Shown: positions 7,423-17,008, counted from the stretch's first letter. The stretch: 64,000 bases of DNA from Candidatus Aalborgicola defluviihabitans (GCA_016705575.1 JADIXX010000008.1:744001-808000), one strand, 5' to 3'. Notes: generated from the letters alone by a model not told the origin. A program made the numbers and translations.

Positions 7423-8469
7423 CTACGCCAGCTTCTTTAGTAGCTCGGCCTTTTTGGCCGCAAACTCCTCATCGGTGAGGATGCCCTTGGCCTTGAGTTC
7501 ACCCAGCTTTTCCAGCGTGGCCAGCACATCATCGGGCTTGAGCGTGGCTGCCGCTTGCACAGCCGCCGCCTGGGCCGACGCCGCAGCATTGCCTTGCAAG
7601 CCCGAGGCCAGGTTTTGCGCCAGCACCTGGCCCAGTGCCACACCGGCGCCAAGCCCCATGGCGTCACCCGCAATGCCGCCTCCGCCACCACCGCCTTCGG
7701 CAAATTTGGGAATGGCCTGCGCGGTTTGGTACTGCATGAACTTGCCCATGTCGTTGCCAACCATGCCCATGCCGATCTTCTGGTCCAAAATTTTCTGTAG
7801 CTCTTCGGGCAAGGACACGCTTTGCACCGTCATGCTTTCCAACTTGATGCCCAGTTTGGCCATCTCGGGTTCCAGCTGGGTGGTAAGGGCCTTGGCAAAC
7901 TCGATCTGGTTGGACGCCAGGTCCAGAAAGGGAATGCCGCTGGCCGCAATGGCGTTGCTGATGTTCTGCAATACCAGGCCGCGCAGCTGGCCGTCCAGAT
8001 CGGCCGCCGGGTACACATCGCGCGTGCCCGATATCTCTGTGTGGAACAGCTTGGGGTCAGCAATACGGTAGGCGTAGTTGCCAAAGGCGCGCACGCGCAC
8101 CGCGCCAAAGTCCTTGTCGCGGATGGTGATGGGCTGGGGCGTGCCCCACTTCTGGTCAATCTGTTGGCGTGTGCTGAAGAAGTACACATCGCTCTTGAAG
8201 GGGGACTCAAACAGCTTGTCCCAGTTCTTCAGGTAGGTCAGAACCGGCAGGGTCTGGGTGGTGAGCTTGTGGGTGCCGGGGCCAAACACGTCGGCCACCT
8301 TGCCTTCGTTGACGAACACCGCCATTTGCGATTCGCGTACCACCAGTTGGCCGCCGTTCTGGATTTCCATGTCGGCCATGGGAAAACGCCAGGCCAGGGT
8401 ACCGTCGCCAGCTTCGGTCCACTGGATAATGTCTATGAACTGTTTACGAATGAAATCCATCAGGGCCAT
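7423..8469 (-). CDS. SPFH/band-7 domain protein with C-terminal SHOCT motif
   Basis: 348 residues starting MALMDFIRKQFIDIIQW, behind GAGGAG. The SPFH core covers about residues 25-240 and is of the type often annotated virion core protein. A Gly-rich linker and Ala-rich helix follow, then a SHOCT motif at the end (LGELKAKGILTDEEFAAKK). SPFH proteins form membrane-bound oligomeric scaffolds; there is no clear transmembrane helix, so peripheral attachment is likely. It is the first gene of the run that continues through DUF4178, DUF350, the aminopropyltransferase, mobB and the oxidoreductase, and is divergent from murU. Confidence 0.85.
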   Translation of the reverse strand: MALMDFIRKQFIDIIQWTEAGDGTLAWRFPMADMEIQNGGQLVVRESQMAVFVNEGKVADVFGPGTHKLTTQTLPVLTYLKNWDKLFESPFKSDVYFFSTRQQIDQKWGTPQPITIRDKDFGAVRVRAFGNYAYRIADPKLFHTEISGTRDVYPAADLDGQLRGLVLQNISNAIAASGIPFLDLASNQIEFAKALTTQLEPEMAKLGIKLESMTVQSVSLPEELQKILDQKIGMGMVGNDMGKFMQYQTAQAIPKFAEGGGGGGGIAGDAMGLGAGVALGQVLAQNLASGLQGNAAASAQAAAVQAAATLKPDDVLATLEKLGELKAKGILTDEEFAAKKAELLKKLA

Positions 8470-8598
8470 GGTGTGAGTCTCCTCAAGTGGGTTGGCAGGA
8501 ACCGACGGCAATGATACACAGCACAGGAGTCGTTGTGTCAGCCCATTTCATGCCTGAGTCTGTGGGACGATTGCACTGAGAAGGCACAATGTGTTTCC

Positions 8599-9408
8599 AT
8601 GCCATCTGCCACTCCGCCCAGCGATTTTTCCGCCACCGTGCCGGCCATGTTGCTGGCCGCCGGGCGCGGCGAGCGCATGCGCCCACTGACCGACACCACC
8701 CCCAAACCCTTGCTTGCCGTACACGGCAAGCCGCTCATGCAGTGGCCTCTGGAGGCGCTGGCACGTGCCGGCTGCCCGCAGACAGTGATCAACACCGCCT
8801 GGCTGGGGGATCAGATCTCCGAAATGTTTGGTCATGTTTTCGGGCTCCAGCCCTCGTCAAACATACACAAGTCACTATCAAAAGAGGAGCAATCAGGTAT
8901 TGCAATGGCCTTGCGCTATTCCGACGAAGGGCGGGATTTTGGCGCTGCGCTGGAGACCGCCGGCGGCATTGTTCGGGCATTGCCCCAGTTGGGTCCGGTT
9001 TTTTGGGTGCTCGCTGGCGATGTGTTTGCGCCCGACTTTGTTTTCAGCGCCCAAGCCGTTCACGACTTTGTGGCGGGCAATCGTCTGGCCCATCTGTGGC
9101 TGGTTCCCAACCCGGGGCACAACCCGCGTGGCGACTTCGGCCTCGAAGCCGGTCTGGCGCTAAACCTGCCCGCCAGCGACCCACGGCCACGCTACACCTA
9201 CAGCACGCTGGGGCTGTACCGCCGGGAGCTTTTTGTTGCCCCCTGGTGCAACATCCCCAGCGGTAATCCGCAGGGCGTCAAAGCCGCCCTGGCGCCCCTG
9301 CTGCGCGCGGCCATGGACCAGGGGCGCGTCAGTGCCGAGCTCTACACGGGCCGCTGGACGGATGTGGGTACGCCTGAGCGCCTGGCACAGATCAACGCAC
9401 TGGACTAA
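8599..9408 (+). CDS. murU: N-acetylmuramate-1-phosphate uridylyltransferase-like nucleotidyltransferase
   Basis: 269 residues. The signature AMLLAAGRGERMRPLTDTTP, KPLL, and later TAGGI and GRWTDVGTPERL mark the sugar-nucleotidyltransferase family, closest by eye to MurU. MurU makes UDP-MurNAc in peptidoglycan recycling and works after the kinase AmgK. In pseudomonads the two genes adjoin; here amgK lies 31 kb away at 39436. The ATG at 8599 places the nucleotide-binding motif near the N-terminus. A dispersed repeat (copy C) encodes about residues 83-98 in frame. The kinase gene starts 18 bases downstream. Confidence 0.8.
   Translation: MPSATPPSDFSATVPAMLLAAGRGERMRPLTDTTPKPLLAVHGKPLMQWPLEALARAGCPQTVINTAWLGDQISEMFGHVFGLQPSSNIHKSLSKEEQSGIAMALRYSDEGRDFGAALETAGGIVRALPQLGPVFWVLAGDVFAPDFVFSAQAVHDFVAGNRLAHLWLVPNPGHNPRGDFGLEAGLALNLPASDPRPRYTYSTLGLYRRELFVAPWCNIPSGNPQGVKAALAPLLRAAMDQGRVSAELYTGRWTDVGTPERLAQINALD
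8844..8892 (-). repeat. Dispersed repeat copy C, inside murU
   Basis: The reverse complement reads GTGTATGTTTGACGAGGGCT followed by GGAG, matching the family core. It is antisense to murU and translated as LQPSSNIHKSLSKEE, matching the peptide made by copy A. Confidence 0.75.
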
Positions 9409-9426
9409 CGCGGTTCACCAAGCCGT

Positions 9427-11367
9427 ATGGCCACCGCCCCCATTGCCCCGCATTCCGACGGACCCCAATCCGGGCGCAGCGCATTCTGGGGGCGCTGGTT
9501 GTGGGTGGCACCGTTATTGTTGTCGGTCGCTTTCACGGCGTTGGTCGTGCTTTGGGCGCAAGACAACGACAAACTGGAACGCGAGGTAGCACGGCGCAGC
9601 ATGGTGGCCGACACGCTGAGCCTGGACGCCCAACTCACGGGACGCATGGAGACCGAAGCCACGCGCCTGCGCTCGGCCGCCGTGCATTTGCCGCCTGCCG
9701 GCCCGGACGCGGACCGCCAGTTGGCCAACCTGCCCGAAATTGCCGCAGGGTTGGACCGGCGCTGGCTTAGTGTGCTTTGGCTGGATGTCAACAACCGGAT
9801 CGTGGGCGAGGCCCGACGCGACCAGCGTCCCGGTGGCTTGCGTTTGGCATCAGGAGAGGGCATCACCCTGCACTTGGTGGCGCCGACCAGTGACGCGCGT
9901 CGGCCCCAGACAGGGCAACTGATTGCACGTTACGACCCGGCCGACCTGATCAAGAGCAAGGACTTTTGGTGGCTGGCCGCCCAATACGAGGTGCAATTGC
10001 TCGGCAGTCAAGATCAGGTCATTGTCTCCACCGAGAGCGCGGGTCGCCCGGCACTTGGCGAGAGTTACGAAATGGCATTCATCGCCATCCCCGACACACG
10101 TCTGCGCCTAACGTTGCGCGCGCGCCAACCGCCCTGGTTTACTACGCTGCCGGTGGTCCTGATGGTGGGATTTTTGGCGCTGATCACCGCGGCCACGCTG
10201 CTGCTGCGCCGTCAGATCAACCAGGTAGCCCGCGCCGAATCGGCTTGGCGCACCGAAGCCGCCTGGCGCCAATCATTGGAAGAGTCCGCGCTGGTGGGTT
10301 TGCGTGCCCGCGATCTTGACGGACACCTGCTATTTGCCAACCGAACCTTTTGCGACATGGTCGGTTACAGCCTGGAGGAACTGATCGCACAGGGCCCCGC
10401 CAGCAACACGCCAGTGCCGAACCAGTCAGGCATCGCAGTGCAACGTGCCAAACGCGAGGGTTTTGAGACCCGCTGGCGCCACCGTGATGGGCATTTCTTC
10501 GATGTCATGGTGTTCGAGTCACCCCTGGTGGATGGGTTGGGGCAACAGGTCGGCTGGATGGCTTCGATTGTGGATGTGACAGAACGCAAGCGTCTGGAAG
10601 AACTGGAACGGCGCCAGCGCGAGGTGCTGGCCAACCACGCCCGCCTGAGCACCCTGGGCGAGGTGGCATCCACCCTGGCCCACGAATTGAACCAACCGCT
10701 AACCAGCATCGTGAGTTACAGCGCCGGCATTGCACGGGCGTTGCAGCGCCGCCCCGACGCCGACCCCGATCTGGTGGCTGCCGCCCAAGCGCTGTCGCGC
10801 CATGCCACGCAAGCCGGTGGCATCGTGCACCGCATCCGCGCGCGCCTGGCCCGCCGCGAACTGGTGCTGGAGGCCTGTGACATCAACCCCCTGGTGGCCG
10901 CTGCCGTGACCCTGTTGCAACGCGAAATTCGCCGGGCCGGTGTGGAGGTAACCCTGGAACTGACACCCGGCCTGCCTGCGGTGCGTGTGGACCGCATTGG
11001 CATTGAACAGGTGATTTCCAATCTGCTGCGCAATGCCTGTGATGTCATGACCGGACCCAACCCCGGCAAGAAGCTGCTGGTGCGTACCGGCCTGTGCGTG
11101 GAGCCCCCGTTAGACAGCGTGCTGGGCTGGATTGCAGTAGACATTTCTGACCAGGGACCAGGCCTGGGTGGGCGCGACATGGAGACCCTCACCGAACCCT
11201 TCTTTTCAACCAAGCAGGAAGGTACTGGCCTGGGGTTGGCCATCTGCCGCTCCATCCTGGAGTCCCATGGCGGAGTCCTGCATGCGCAAGATGTGCCGGG
11301 CGGCGGCGCCCGGTTCAGCTTCTTTCTGCCCACCGAACGGCCCACACCGGAGGCCCGCATGCCATGA
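9427..11367 (+). CDS. Membrane PAS-domain sensor histidine kinase
   Basis: 646 residues. TM1 at about 23-45, a periplasmic sensor region of about 190 residues, TM2 at about 240-262, a PAS domain at about 285-395 ending in VDVTERKRLEEL, then the phospho-acceptor box (STLAHELNQPLTSI, His419) and an ATPase domain with DQGPGLGG and GTGLGLAICRSI. The layout resembles DctB/FixL-type kinases. It overlaps the response-regulator gene by four bases (ATGA), so the two form a pair. The signal is unknown. Being 18 bases behind murU, it may share its transcript. Confidence 0.9.
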   Translation: MATAPIAPHSDGPQSGRSAFWGRWLWVAPLLLSVAFTALVVLWAQDNDKLEREVARRSMVADTLSLDAQLTGRMETEATRLRSAAVHLPPAGPDADRQLANLPEIAAGLDRRWLSVLWLDVNNRIVGEARRDQRPGGLRLASGEGITLHLVAPTSDARRPQTGQLIARYDPADLIKSKDFWWLAAQYEVQLLGSQDQVIVSTESAGRPALGESYEMAFIAIPDTRLRLTLRARQPPWFTTLPVVLMVGFLALITAATLLLRRQINQVARAESAWRTEAAWRQSLEESALVGLRARDLDGHLLFANRTFCDMVGYSLEELIAQGPASNTPVPNQSGIAVQRAKREGFETRWRHRDGHFFDVMVFESPLVDGLGQQVGWMASIVDVTERKRLEELERRQREVLANHARLSTLGEVASTLAHELNQPLTSIVSYSAGIARALQRRPDADPDLVAAAQALSRHATQAGGIVHRIRARLARRELVLEACDINPLVAAAVTLLQREIRRAGVEVTLELTPGLPAVRVDRIGIEQVISNLLRNACDVMTGPNPGKKLLVRTGLCVEPPLDSVLGWIAVDISDQGPGLGGRDMETLTEPFFSTKQEGTGLGLAICRSILESHGGVLHAQDVPGGGARFSFFLPTERPTPEARMP

Positions 11368-12023
11368 CGACACCCACCATTTACCTGTGTGACGATGACG
11401 AGGGAGTGCGCTCGTCCATTGCCTTTCTGCTGCGCCAGCACGATCTGAATGTGCTCACCTACGCCAGCGGCCCGGAGCTGTTGGCAGCGCTGGATGCATG
11501 GACCACACCCCAGCGCGGCATCTTTGTGCTGGATGTGCGTATGGAACCCCTGTCGGGCCTGCAGGTGCACGACGCGCTGATCAGCCGAGGCCTGGGCACC
11601 CGTATGCCGGTGTTGTTTCTGAGCGGCCACGGAGATATCCCCATGGCCGTGGCCGCCATGGCCAAGGGGGCCTTCCATTTTGTCGAAAAGCCCTATGCCG
11701 ACGACGCGCTGGTCCAACTCATGGAGCGCGCCCTGGAACAGGAAGTGCAGTGGCATGCCCGTATGGCCCGCCATGACGCCATGCTGCAGTTAATAGCCGG
11801 TCTGTCGCGCCAGCAAGTGCGCCTGATGCCACTGGTTGCCGCTGGCGAGTTGAACAAGACCATCGCCTGGAAGATGGAACTCAGCGTGCGCACGGTGGAA
11901 GAACACCGGCGCAAAATCTTCGAACGGCTGAACGTGCACTCGGCCGCCGAACTGGCCACCCTGCTGGCCGAGGCGCGCGCAGCAGGCATTGACATCCCGC
12001 AGGGAACACCTCCAGCGACTTGA
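11364..12023 (+). CDS. FixJ/NarL-type response regulator
   Basis: 219 residues. The receiver domain (about 1-120) has the acidic pair DDD near residue 10, the phospho-acceptor Asp57 (FVLDVRM), and FLSGHGD and EKPY motifs. A LuxR-type helix-turn-helix follows (about 145-205; MELSVRTVEEHRRKIFERL). It is translationally coupled to the kinase through an ATGA overlap. It ends seven bases from the convergent RNase II-family gene. Target genes are not evident. Confidence 0.92.
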   Translation: MTTPTIYLCDDDEGVRSSIAFLLRQHDLNVLTYASGPELLAALDAWTTPQRGIFVLDVRMEPLSGLQVHDALISRGLGTRMPVLFLSGHGDIPMAVAAMAKGAFHFVEKPYADDALVQLMERALEQEVQWHARMARHDAMLQLIAGLSRQQVRLMPLVAAGELNKTIAWKMELSVRTVEEHRRKIFERLNVHSAAELATLLAEARAAGIDIPQGTPPAT

Positions 12024-12030
12024 AGGAACG

Positions 12031-13512
12031 CTACTGCCCCGCGCCCGACAGAACAAAGTCGATAAAGCCGCGTAGCACATTGGTATCCACCAGCTGAACC
12101 CGCACCAATTGGCCCACGGCCAGCTCCCCCACTCCGGCCACCAACCGCCCTTCTGCAGGCGGTGTGAAGGTGCGTACCCAGATACCACTCCCGGTGTTGC
12201 CGGTGATGATGGCATCGAAGTGCTGACCAATCATGGATCCCAGCAACAAGGCGGCTTCCGACTTGCGCACCTGACGTTCCACCTTCTTTGCGGCATCTTC
12301 CTGGTGCGTGCAGTGCACCGCAAGCGCCTCTAACTCGGGCCCGGTGTAGGGAGCTGGCTCACCTCGCAGCAAGCCCTTGAGCAGACGCAGGGTGATCAGG
12401 TCAGGGTAGCGGCGGTTGGGCGCAGTGGAATGGGTGTAGTCGCGCAGCGCCAGACCAAAATGCCCTATTGGTGCGCCGTGGGGCAGTTCGACCACGTATT
12501 CGCCTGAACCCATGAGCTTGACGATGACCAGGGACAGATCGGGAAATCGCAGGGGATCGGCCTTGCGCTGGCGCGCCAGAAACGCCTCCAGCGCGGGGGC
12601 ATCGGGCTGCGGCGGCAAGGTTTCACCGTATTTGGCGGCCTCGGCAACGATTTGTAGCCAGCGTTCAGGCGAGCGAACCACCCGGCGCAGCGAGGCGCCG
12701 CCGTGGCTCATGAGGAAGTGGGCGGTGCAGACGTTGGTCGCGATCATCAGCTCTTCAATCAGCTGGCGCGCCCGGTTGTGCGCCTGTTCGTCGATGGCAA
12801 CCACCCGCTCGCCCTCAAACACGGCATGGGGCTGAAAGGTCTCGAATTCCAGCGAGCCTTGGGCATGCCTGCGCGCGCGCAGGCGCTGGGCCACCGCATC
12901 CTGCACACGGATTTGTACGTCCATGCCGGGCACCGCCTGGGCCGCTTGGGGCAAGTCGCCTTGGCCATCAATCCAGGCTGCCACTGCGTCGTAAGCCAGC
13001 TTGGCCTTGTTGCGCACCTGTGCGCGAACAACGGTGGAATGCTCCACCGCACCATCGGCTGCGATGAGCATTTCGCTGACAATGGCCAAACGGGTCTGAT
13101 CGGGGTTGAGTGAGGTCAAATCCGTACTCAACTGTTCAGGCAGCATGGGGAATATGCGCGCCGATGTGTACACCGAGGTGGTGTTGATGCGTGCGTGCGC
13201 GTCAATGGGTGAGTCCTTTCGGACCAGGACATCCACATCGGCTATGGCTACATAGATTCGTACACGCCCACCGTCCAATACCTCGCAAGCTGTCAGCTGG
13301 TCCAGATCGCGCGAGTCATCGTTGTCTATGGAGCACCACGGCAGCGCCGTGCGGTCCTGTATCTGCGGGTCACTGTCCTGGCCAGGGCCGGTCAGTCCGG
13401 CGAGCTGACGCACAACTTCAGATGGAAAGTCCGGTTCCAGCCCGCGCTCGCGCATGGCTTCACTGGCAATGCGTGCCAGATCAGTTCGGGTCATGTTGGG
13501 CGTGGTGCTCAT
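12031..13512 (-). CDS. RNase II-family exoribonuclease (RNB domain)
   Basis: 493 residues from the ATG at 13512, which has GGAAAG upstream; a longer start at 13572 is possible. The RNB catalytic acid cluster is visible (CSIDNDDSRDLDQL, about residues 60-75), as is the RNB box HSTAPNRRYPDLITLRLL. The chain is shorter than RNase II or R (about 640-800), and an N-terminal cold-shock domain is absent. It should be a 3'-to-5' single-strand RNase. It is divergent from the EAL gene. Confidence 0.87.
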   Translation of the reverse strand: MSTTPNMTRTDLARIASEAMRERGLEPDFPSEVVRQLAGLTGPGQDSDPQIQDRTALPWCSIDNDDSRDLDQLTACEVLDGGRVRIYVAIADVDVLVRKDSPIDAHARINTTSVYTSARIFPMLPEQLSTDLTSLNPDQTRLAIVSEMLIAADGAVEHSTVVRAQVRNKAKLAYDAVAAWIDGQGDLPQAAQAVPGMDVQIRVQDAVAQRLRARRHAQGSLEFETFQPHAVFEGERVVAIDEQAHNRARQLIEELMIATNVCTAHFLMSHGGASLRRVVRSPERWLQIVAEAAKYGETLPPQPDAPALEAFLARQRKADPLRFPDLSLVIVKLMGSGEYVVELPHGAPIGHFGLALRDYTHSTAPNRRYPDLITLRLLKGLLRGEPAPYTGPELEALAVHCTHQEDAAKKVERQVRKSEAALLLGSMIGQHFDAIITGNTGSGIWVRTFTPPAEGRLVAGVGELAVGQLVRVQLVDTNVLRGFIDFVLSGAGQ

Positions 13513-13624
13513 GGCTTTCCGTTTCGAAGGTGTTGAAAGGGCATTGTGTCGCTCACTGAGTCTACTGGCCATGACTGCAATAACTGGCGACCACCGTCAT
13601 AATCATTTGTATACACCACCGCCC

Positions 13625-14959
13625 ATGATGTCACCAAGCGAACCGTTTGTGCCCGTACGCCCCAGCGAGCTGCACCGCCGCCGCATGCGCTTGATGCTGT
13701 GGATCGGGTCGGCCCTGCTGATCGTGGTAGGGCTGGGTTGGGGCGCCTACTTTACCGCGCTCGGCCGCTGGGCCATCGTCGCCATGGACCTGGTCATCCT
13801 GTCAATAGGCATTGTGATTGCGCTATTGACCCGCCAGCAGCACATCCGCCGTGCCTTCTTTTTGTTGGCTGTGAGCATGTTCGCAATCATTTGTGCGGTA
13901 TCACTGCTGCTGGACGTGCCCACGGCACAGGCACCGCGATCTACCCACCACTTTTTGCTGGTGCTGGCGGTGGCATCGCTTTTGTTCCTGCGGGATGACC
14001 GCGCACTACTGCGCTATGGAGTCACGGGCGCTTGCTTCTGTGCGTTTGTCGCAATGGCCAGCGCCCAATTGGGTGTCACCACCGCCTACAACCTGCCCGA
14101 TAGCTTGCGCATCTGGGGCACGTGGGTGAACAACGGGCTATCCGCGCTGGGCGTATTTTTGTTGATCCATGTGATGGTGTCGGACATTGCCGAGCATTCG
14201 GCCCTGGAAGTCGACCTGCGCAAAGGCCTGATGCGCGGCGAGTTTTTTTTGGTCTACCAACCGCAAGTTACCACCCAGGGCCAAGTGACCGGTGCCGAGG
14301 CGCTCTTGCGTTGGCGTCACCCCAAACTCGGGCTGGTGCCGCCCGAAGAGTTCATTCCCCTGGCCGAGCAGTCCGGATTGATTCTGCCACTGGGCTCCTG
14401 GGTGCTGGGTACGGCCTGCGCCCAGCTGGTCGCCTGGTCCCATCAGCCGGGCCTGAATGCGCTGACGTTGGCGGTGAATGTGAGCGCGCACCAGTTCCGT
14501 CAGGCCGATTTTGTGGGCCAGGTGCAGTCCGTCATGGAGCGCACGGGCGTGAAGCCCCACCGACTCAAACTGGAACTGACCGAGAGCTCTCTGGCGCACG
14601 ACATGGAAGACATCATTCAGAAAATGGTGCAGCTTAAAGCCCAGGGCGTGGGTTTTTCATTGGACGACTTTGGAACGGGTTACTCGTCACTGAACTACCT
14701 CAAACGCCTGCCGCTGGACCAACTCAAGATCGACCAGTCTTTTGTGCGGGATGTGCTGACAGACCCCAACGATGCAGCCATCGCACGCATGGTGATTGGC
14801 TTGGGCGAAAGCCTGCATTTTGCCGTCATTGCCGAGGGTGTGGAAACCCGTGGACAACAGGAATTTTTGATGCAGAACGGCTGCCGCCTGTTTCAAGGAT
14901 ATCTGTTCAGCAAACCCATTTCTGCCGAGGCTTTTGAACATTTTGTATTGGCGGCCTGA
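13625..14959 (+). CDS. Membrane EAL-domain cyclic-di-GMP phosphodiesterase
   Basis: 444 residues. The N-terminal part holds about five or six hydrophobic helices. The C-terminal EAL domain (about 200-440) keeps the motifs expected of an active enzyme: AEALLRWRHP, LELTESSL, DDFGTGYSSL, LKIDQSFV and AEGVE. No GGDEF domain is present. I prefer the paired ATGs at 13625/13628 to a start at 13454 that would run across the divergent RNase promoter. Its 3' end overlaps the convergent LysR gene by 67 bases. Confidence 0.9.
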   Translation: MMSPSEPFVPVRPSELHRRRMRLMLWIGSALLIVVGLGWGAYFTALGRWAIVAMDLVILSIGIVIALLTRQQHIRRAFFLLAVSMFAIICAVSLLLDVPTAQAPRSTHHFLLVLAVASLLFLRDDRALLRYGVTGACFCAFVAMASAQLGVTTAYNLPDSLRIWGTWVNNGLSALGVFLLIHVMVSDIAEHSALEVDLRKGLMRGEFFLVYQPQVTTQGQVTGAEALLRWRHPKLGLVPPEEFIPLAEQSGLILPLGSWVLGTACAQLVAWSHQPGLNALTLAVNVSAHQFRQADFVGQVQSVMERTGVKPHRLKLELTESSLAHDMEDIIQKMVQLKAQGVGFSLDDFGTGYSSLNYLKRLPLDQLKIDQSFVRDVLTDPNDAAIARMVIGLGESLHFAVIAEGVETRGQQEFLMQNGCRLFQGYLFSKPISAEAFEHFVLAA

Positions 14960-15897
14960 TCTGGCACAGCGGGGTAGGCGTCCTTCCAGGTGCCTTCGGC
15001 GCACAAACGCTGCACCAGTGCCACGGTCAAGCGCGCCACCGCTGCAGCTGCGCCAGACAGTGGGATGTGGCGAGAAGCACACAACGCTATGTCCCGCGTC
15101 AGCACCGGTGACATCACGGCGCGGGCCTGCAAGCGGCCCGCATCCAGATCGGCCTGCATGGGCATGACCGGCAACAGAGTCTGTCCCATGCCTGCCAACA
15201 AGGCCGTGCGCAAAATGCTGATGGAACTGATGTCCGCCACCACTGCGGGCGGTGCATAGCCCTTTTGGCGGGCGGCGGCCTCAATGATGGGGCGCACACC
15301 GTGCGGGGCTGCCGGCAAAATGAGGGGTTGTTCCAGCGCCTTTTTGAACGTGATGCTGGCGGGTGTCCGCGGTCCATCGGGTTTTGCCAACGCAATCAAA
15401 CTCAGACGCTCGGTCAACACCCGCTGGTGCAGAAATTCGGCCAGGTGGCCGTCGTCAAACAGCACCGCCAGGTTCAACAGGCCGGTGCGCAGCTGGGCGA
15501 TGAGATTGCCGGTTAATTCCTCGGTGAGTTCCAGTTCTACCTGGGGCAACTGCTGGCGCACCGCCTGCAACAGCGGCAAGGCCAAGGCGTTGGAAACACT
15601 GTGGGGTATGCCAAACACGACTTTACCCGTGGGCTCACCACCGGTGCTGTGCACGCTGGCACGCGCATCTTCAACCTGGCGCAGGATTGCCTGGGCGTGC
15701 GCCAAAAAAGCCTTGCCCGGCTCGGTCAGCTCCACCCCGCGTCGGGTACGCAAAAAGAGCGATACGCCCAACTCGGCTTCCAGCTGGGCCAGCTGAAAGC
15801 TCAAGGCCGACTGGGCGACAAAGACCTGGCTTGCCGCCTTGGACAGGGCGCCATGCTCGGCGATTGCCACCACATAACGCAATTGGCGAAGCTCCAT
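14893..15897 (-). CDS. LysR family transcriptional regulator, Nac-like
   Basis: 334 residues; the N-terminal helix-turn-helix (MELRQLRYVVAIAEHGALSKAA) and effector domain are typical, and the overall sequence recalls the nitrogen-assimilation-control subgroup. The last roughly 22 codons run antisense over the end of the EAL gene. The C-terminal extension after about residue 305 is beyond the usual family length and may be an extension created by loss of an earlier stop. Confidence 0.88.
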   Translation of the reverse strand: MELRQLRYVVAIAEHGALSKAASQVFVAQSALSFQLAQLEAELGVSLFLRTRRGVELTEPGKAFLAHAQAILRQVEDARASVHSTGGEPTGKVVFGIPHSVSNALALPLLQAVRQQLPQVELELTEELTGNLIAQLRTGLLNLAVLFDDGHLAEFLHQRVLTERLSLIALAKPDGPRTPASITFKKALEQPLILPAAPHGVRPIIEAAARQKGYAPPAVVADISSISILRTALLAGMGQTLLPVMPMQADLDAGRLQARAVMSPVLTRDIALCASRHIPLSGAAAAVARLTVALVQRLCAEGTWKDAYPAVPDQAANTKCSKASAEMGLLNRYP

Positions 15898-16062
15898 GGC
15901 TGCATTTTAGCGTACCTATCTAAAAACCAGATGGCATTAACTGAAATTTGTATTTGTCAGATAGACAAGACAGGGCTGTAATACGCAGGCCCCAGACAAA
16001 CATCCTGTGCGACTTACCGGCCGCACAGCATGAGCAAACCCAGCTTGCGATGCTGTCTGTGG

Positions 16063-16082
16063 CACCTTCTTACCAGAAGGTG
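16063..16082. other. Perfect 8-bp hairpin downstream of pspC
   Basis: CACCTTCT-TACC-AGAAGGTG begins three bases past the pspC stop codon. No T-run follows in the direction of pspC transcription, so it is at most a weak terminator or mRNA 3'-end structure. Confidence 0.5.
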
Positions 16083-16085
16083 TTG

Positions 16086-16433
16086 TCAGTGGTTCGACGA
16101 CAGCGGCAGGCCCGGAACCTCTGGCTCCAATGGCACCAGAATCCACATCAGCACGTACACCAGCAAACCGGTGCCCGCCATAATCACCAGTAGCGTAAAC
16201 GCCAGGCGCCACAGCCAGGCGTCCACACCTGAGAAGCGGGCGAGCCCCCCGCACACGCCACCCAACCAACGATCCACGTTGGAGCGGCGCAACCCGTTAA
16301 GACTGCTGGCATTGGGCCGGGGTGTCTCCGGCTGTTGCAGCAAGCGCGCCTTGGCCTGCGAATACTCCGTCTCGCTCAGGGCGCCACGGTTGCGCAGTTG
16401 TTCCAGGTTTTCCAGATCGTTTGCCAGGCTCAT
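16086..16433 (-). CDS. PspC-domain membrane protein with N-terminal SHOCT-like segment
   Basis: 115 residues from the ATG at 16433, which has GGAGT upstream. The first 35 residues (LEQLRNRGALSETEYSQAK) look like a SHOCT motif. A PspC domain follows (WLGGVCGGLARFSGVDAWLWR) with a hydrophobic helix (LAFTLLVIMAGTGLLVYVLMW). PspC proteins belong to membrane-stress responses, but no other psp gene adjoins. Confidence 0.82.
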   Translation of the reverse strand: MSLANDLENLEQLRNRGALSETEYSQAKARLLQQPETPRPNASSLNGLRRSNVDRWLGGVCGGLARFSGVDAWLWRLAFTLLVIMAGTGLLVYVLMWILVPLEPEVPGLPLSSNH

Positions 16434-16597
16434 TGCATACTCCAGTTGCTTCAACATTCCCGCCCATTCAAACTGGCCAGGCCAGCCCAACGAAACGGTG
16501 GCGGGTGAATCGGTCTCGATGGCGTAAGAATAGTGACCCGTCAGTCAGCCGTCCAGCGCGCTGCGACGAATGGCAGTTTGGCAAGGACACACAGGCG

Positions 16598-17008
16598 TCA
16601 TTGCGTCATGAACTGTGAAAGAAAGCCAAGTGCGTTGTGCGCACGTGCCACGGTCAGCATGAAAGCAAAGCACAGAAGGGACGCCAAAAAGAACAGCAGT
16701 TTGGCCCGCGCAGTGCGTGCCCGCTTCAACGCAAAACTTCCCAGCACGATGTAGAGCAGCAGCAGCGCAATCTTGGTGCTCAGCCAGCCCACGGTAAAGG
16801 GATTGAGATCCAGAATGTAGAGCATCAGCAGGGCAGCACCCAACAGCGCTGTGTCCAAAAGGTAACTAAAGCGTCGCACCGTTGGCGTCATGCCCCACTG
16901 CGAGCCCAACAATACACCCGCACCACGTGCGGCAAACAAAGTGCCGCTGGCCAGCACACAACTGATGTGGGTCCAACGGATCAGGGGATAGAGTTCAGAC
17001 ACTGTCAT
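16598..17008 (-). CDS. SirB2 family membrane protein
   Basis: 136 residues, mostly four hydrophobic helices, starting MTVSELYPLIRWTHI with the conserved early WTHI motif and RRFSYLLDTALL, as in SirB2. Function is not established. It stands alone, divergent from feoA, with about 160 bases on the pspC side where I see nothing further. Confidence 0.8.
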   Translation of the reverse strand: MTVSELYPLIRWTHISCVLASGTLFAARGAGVLLGSQWGMTPTVRRFSYLLDTALLGAALLMLYILDLNPFTVGWLSTKIALLLLYIVLGSFALKRARTARAKLLFFLASLLCFAFMLTVARAHNALGFLSQFMTQ

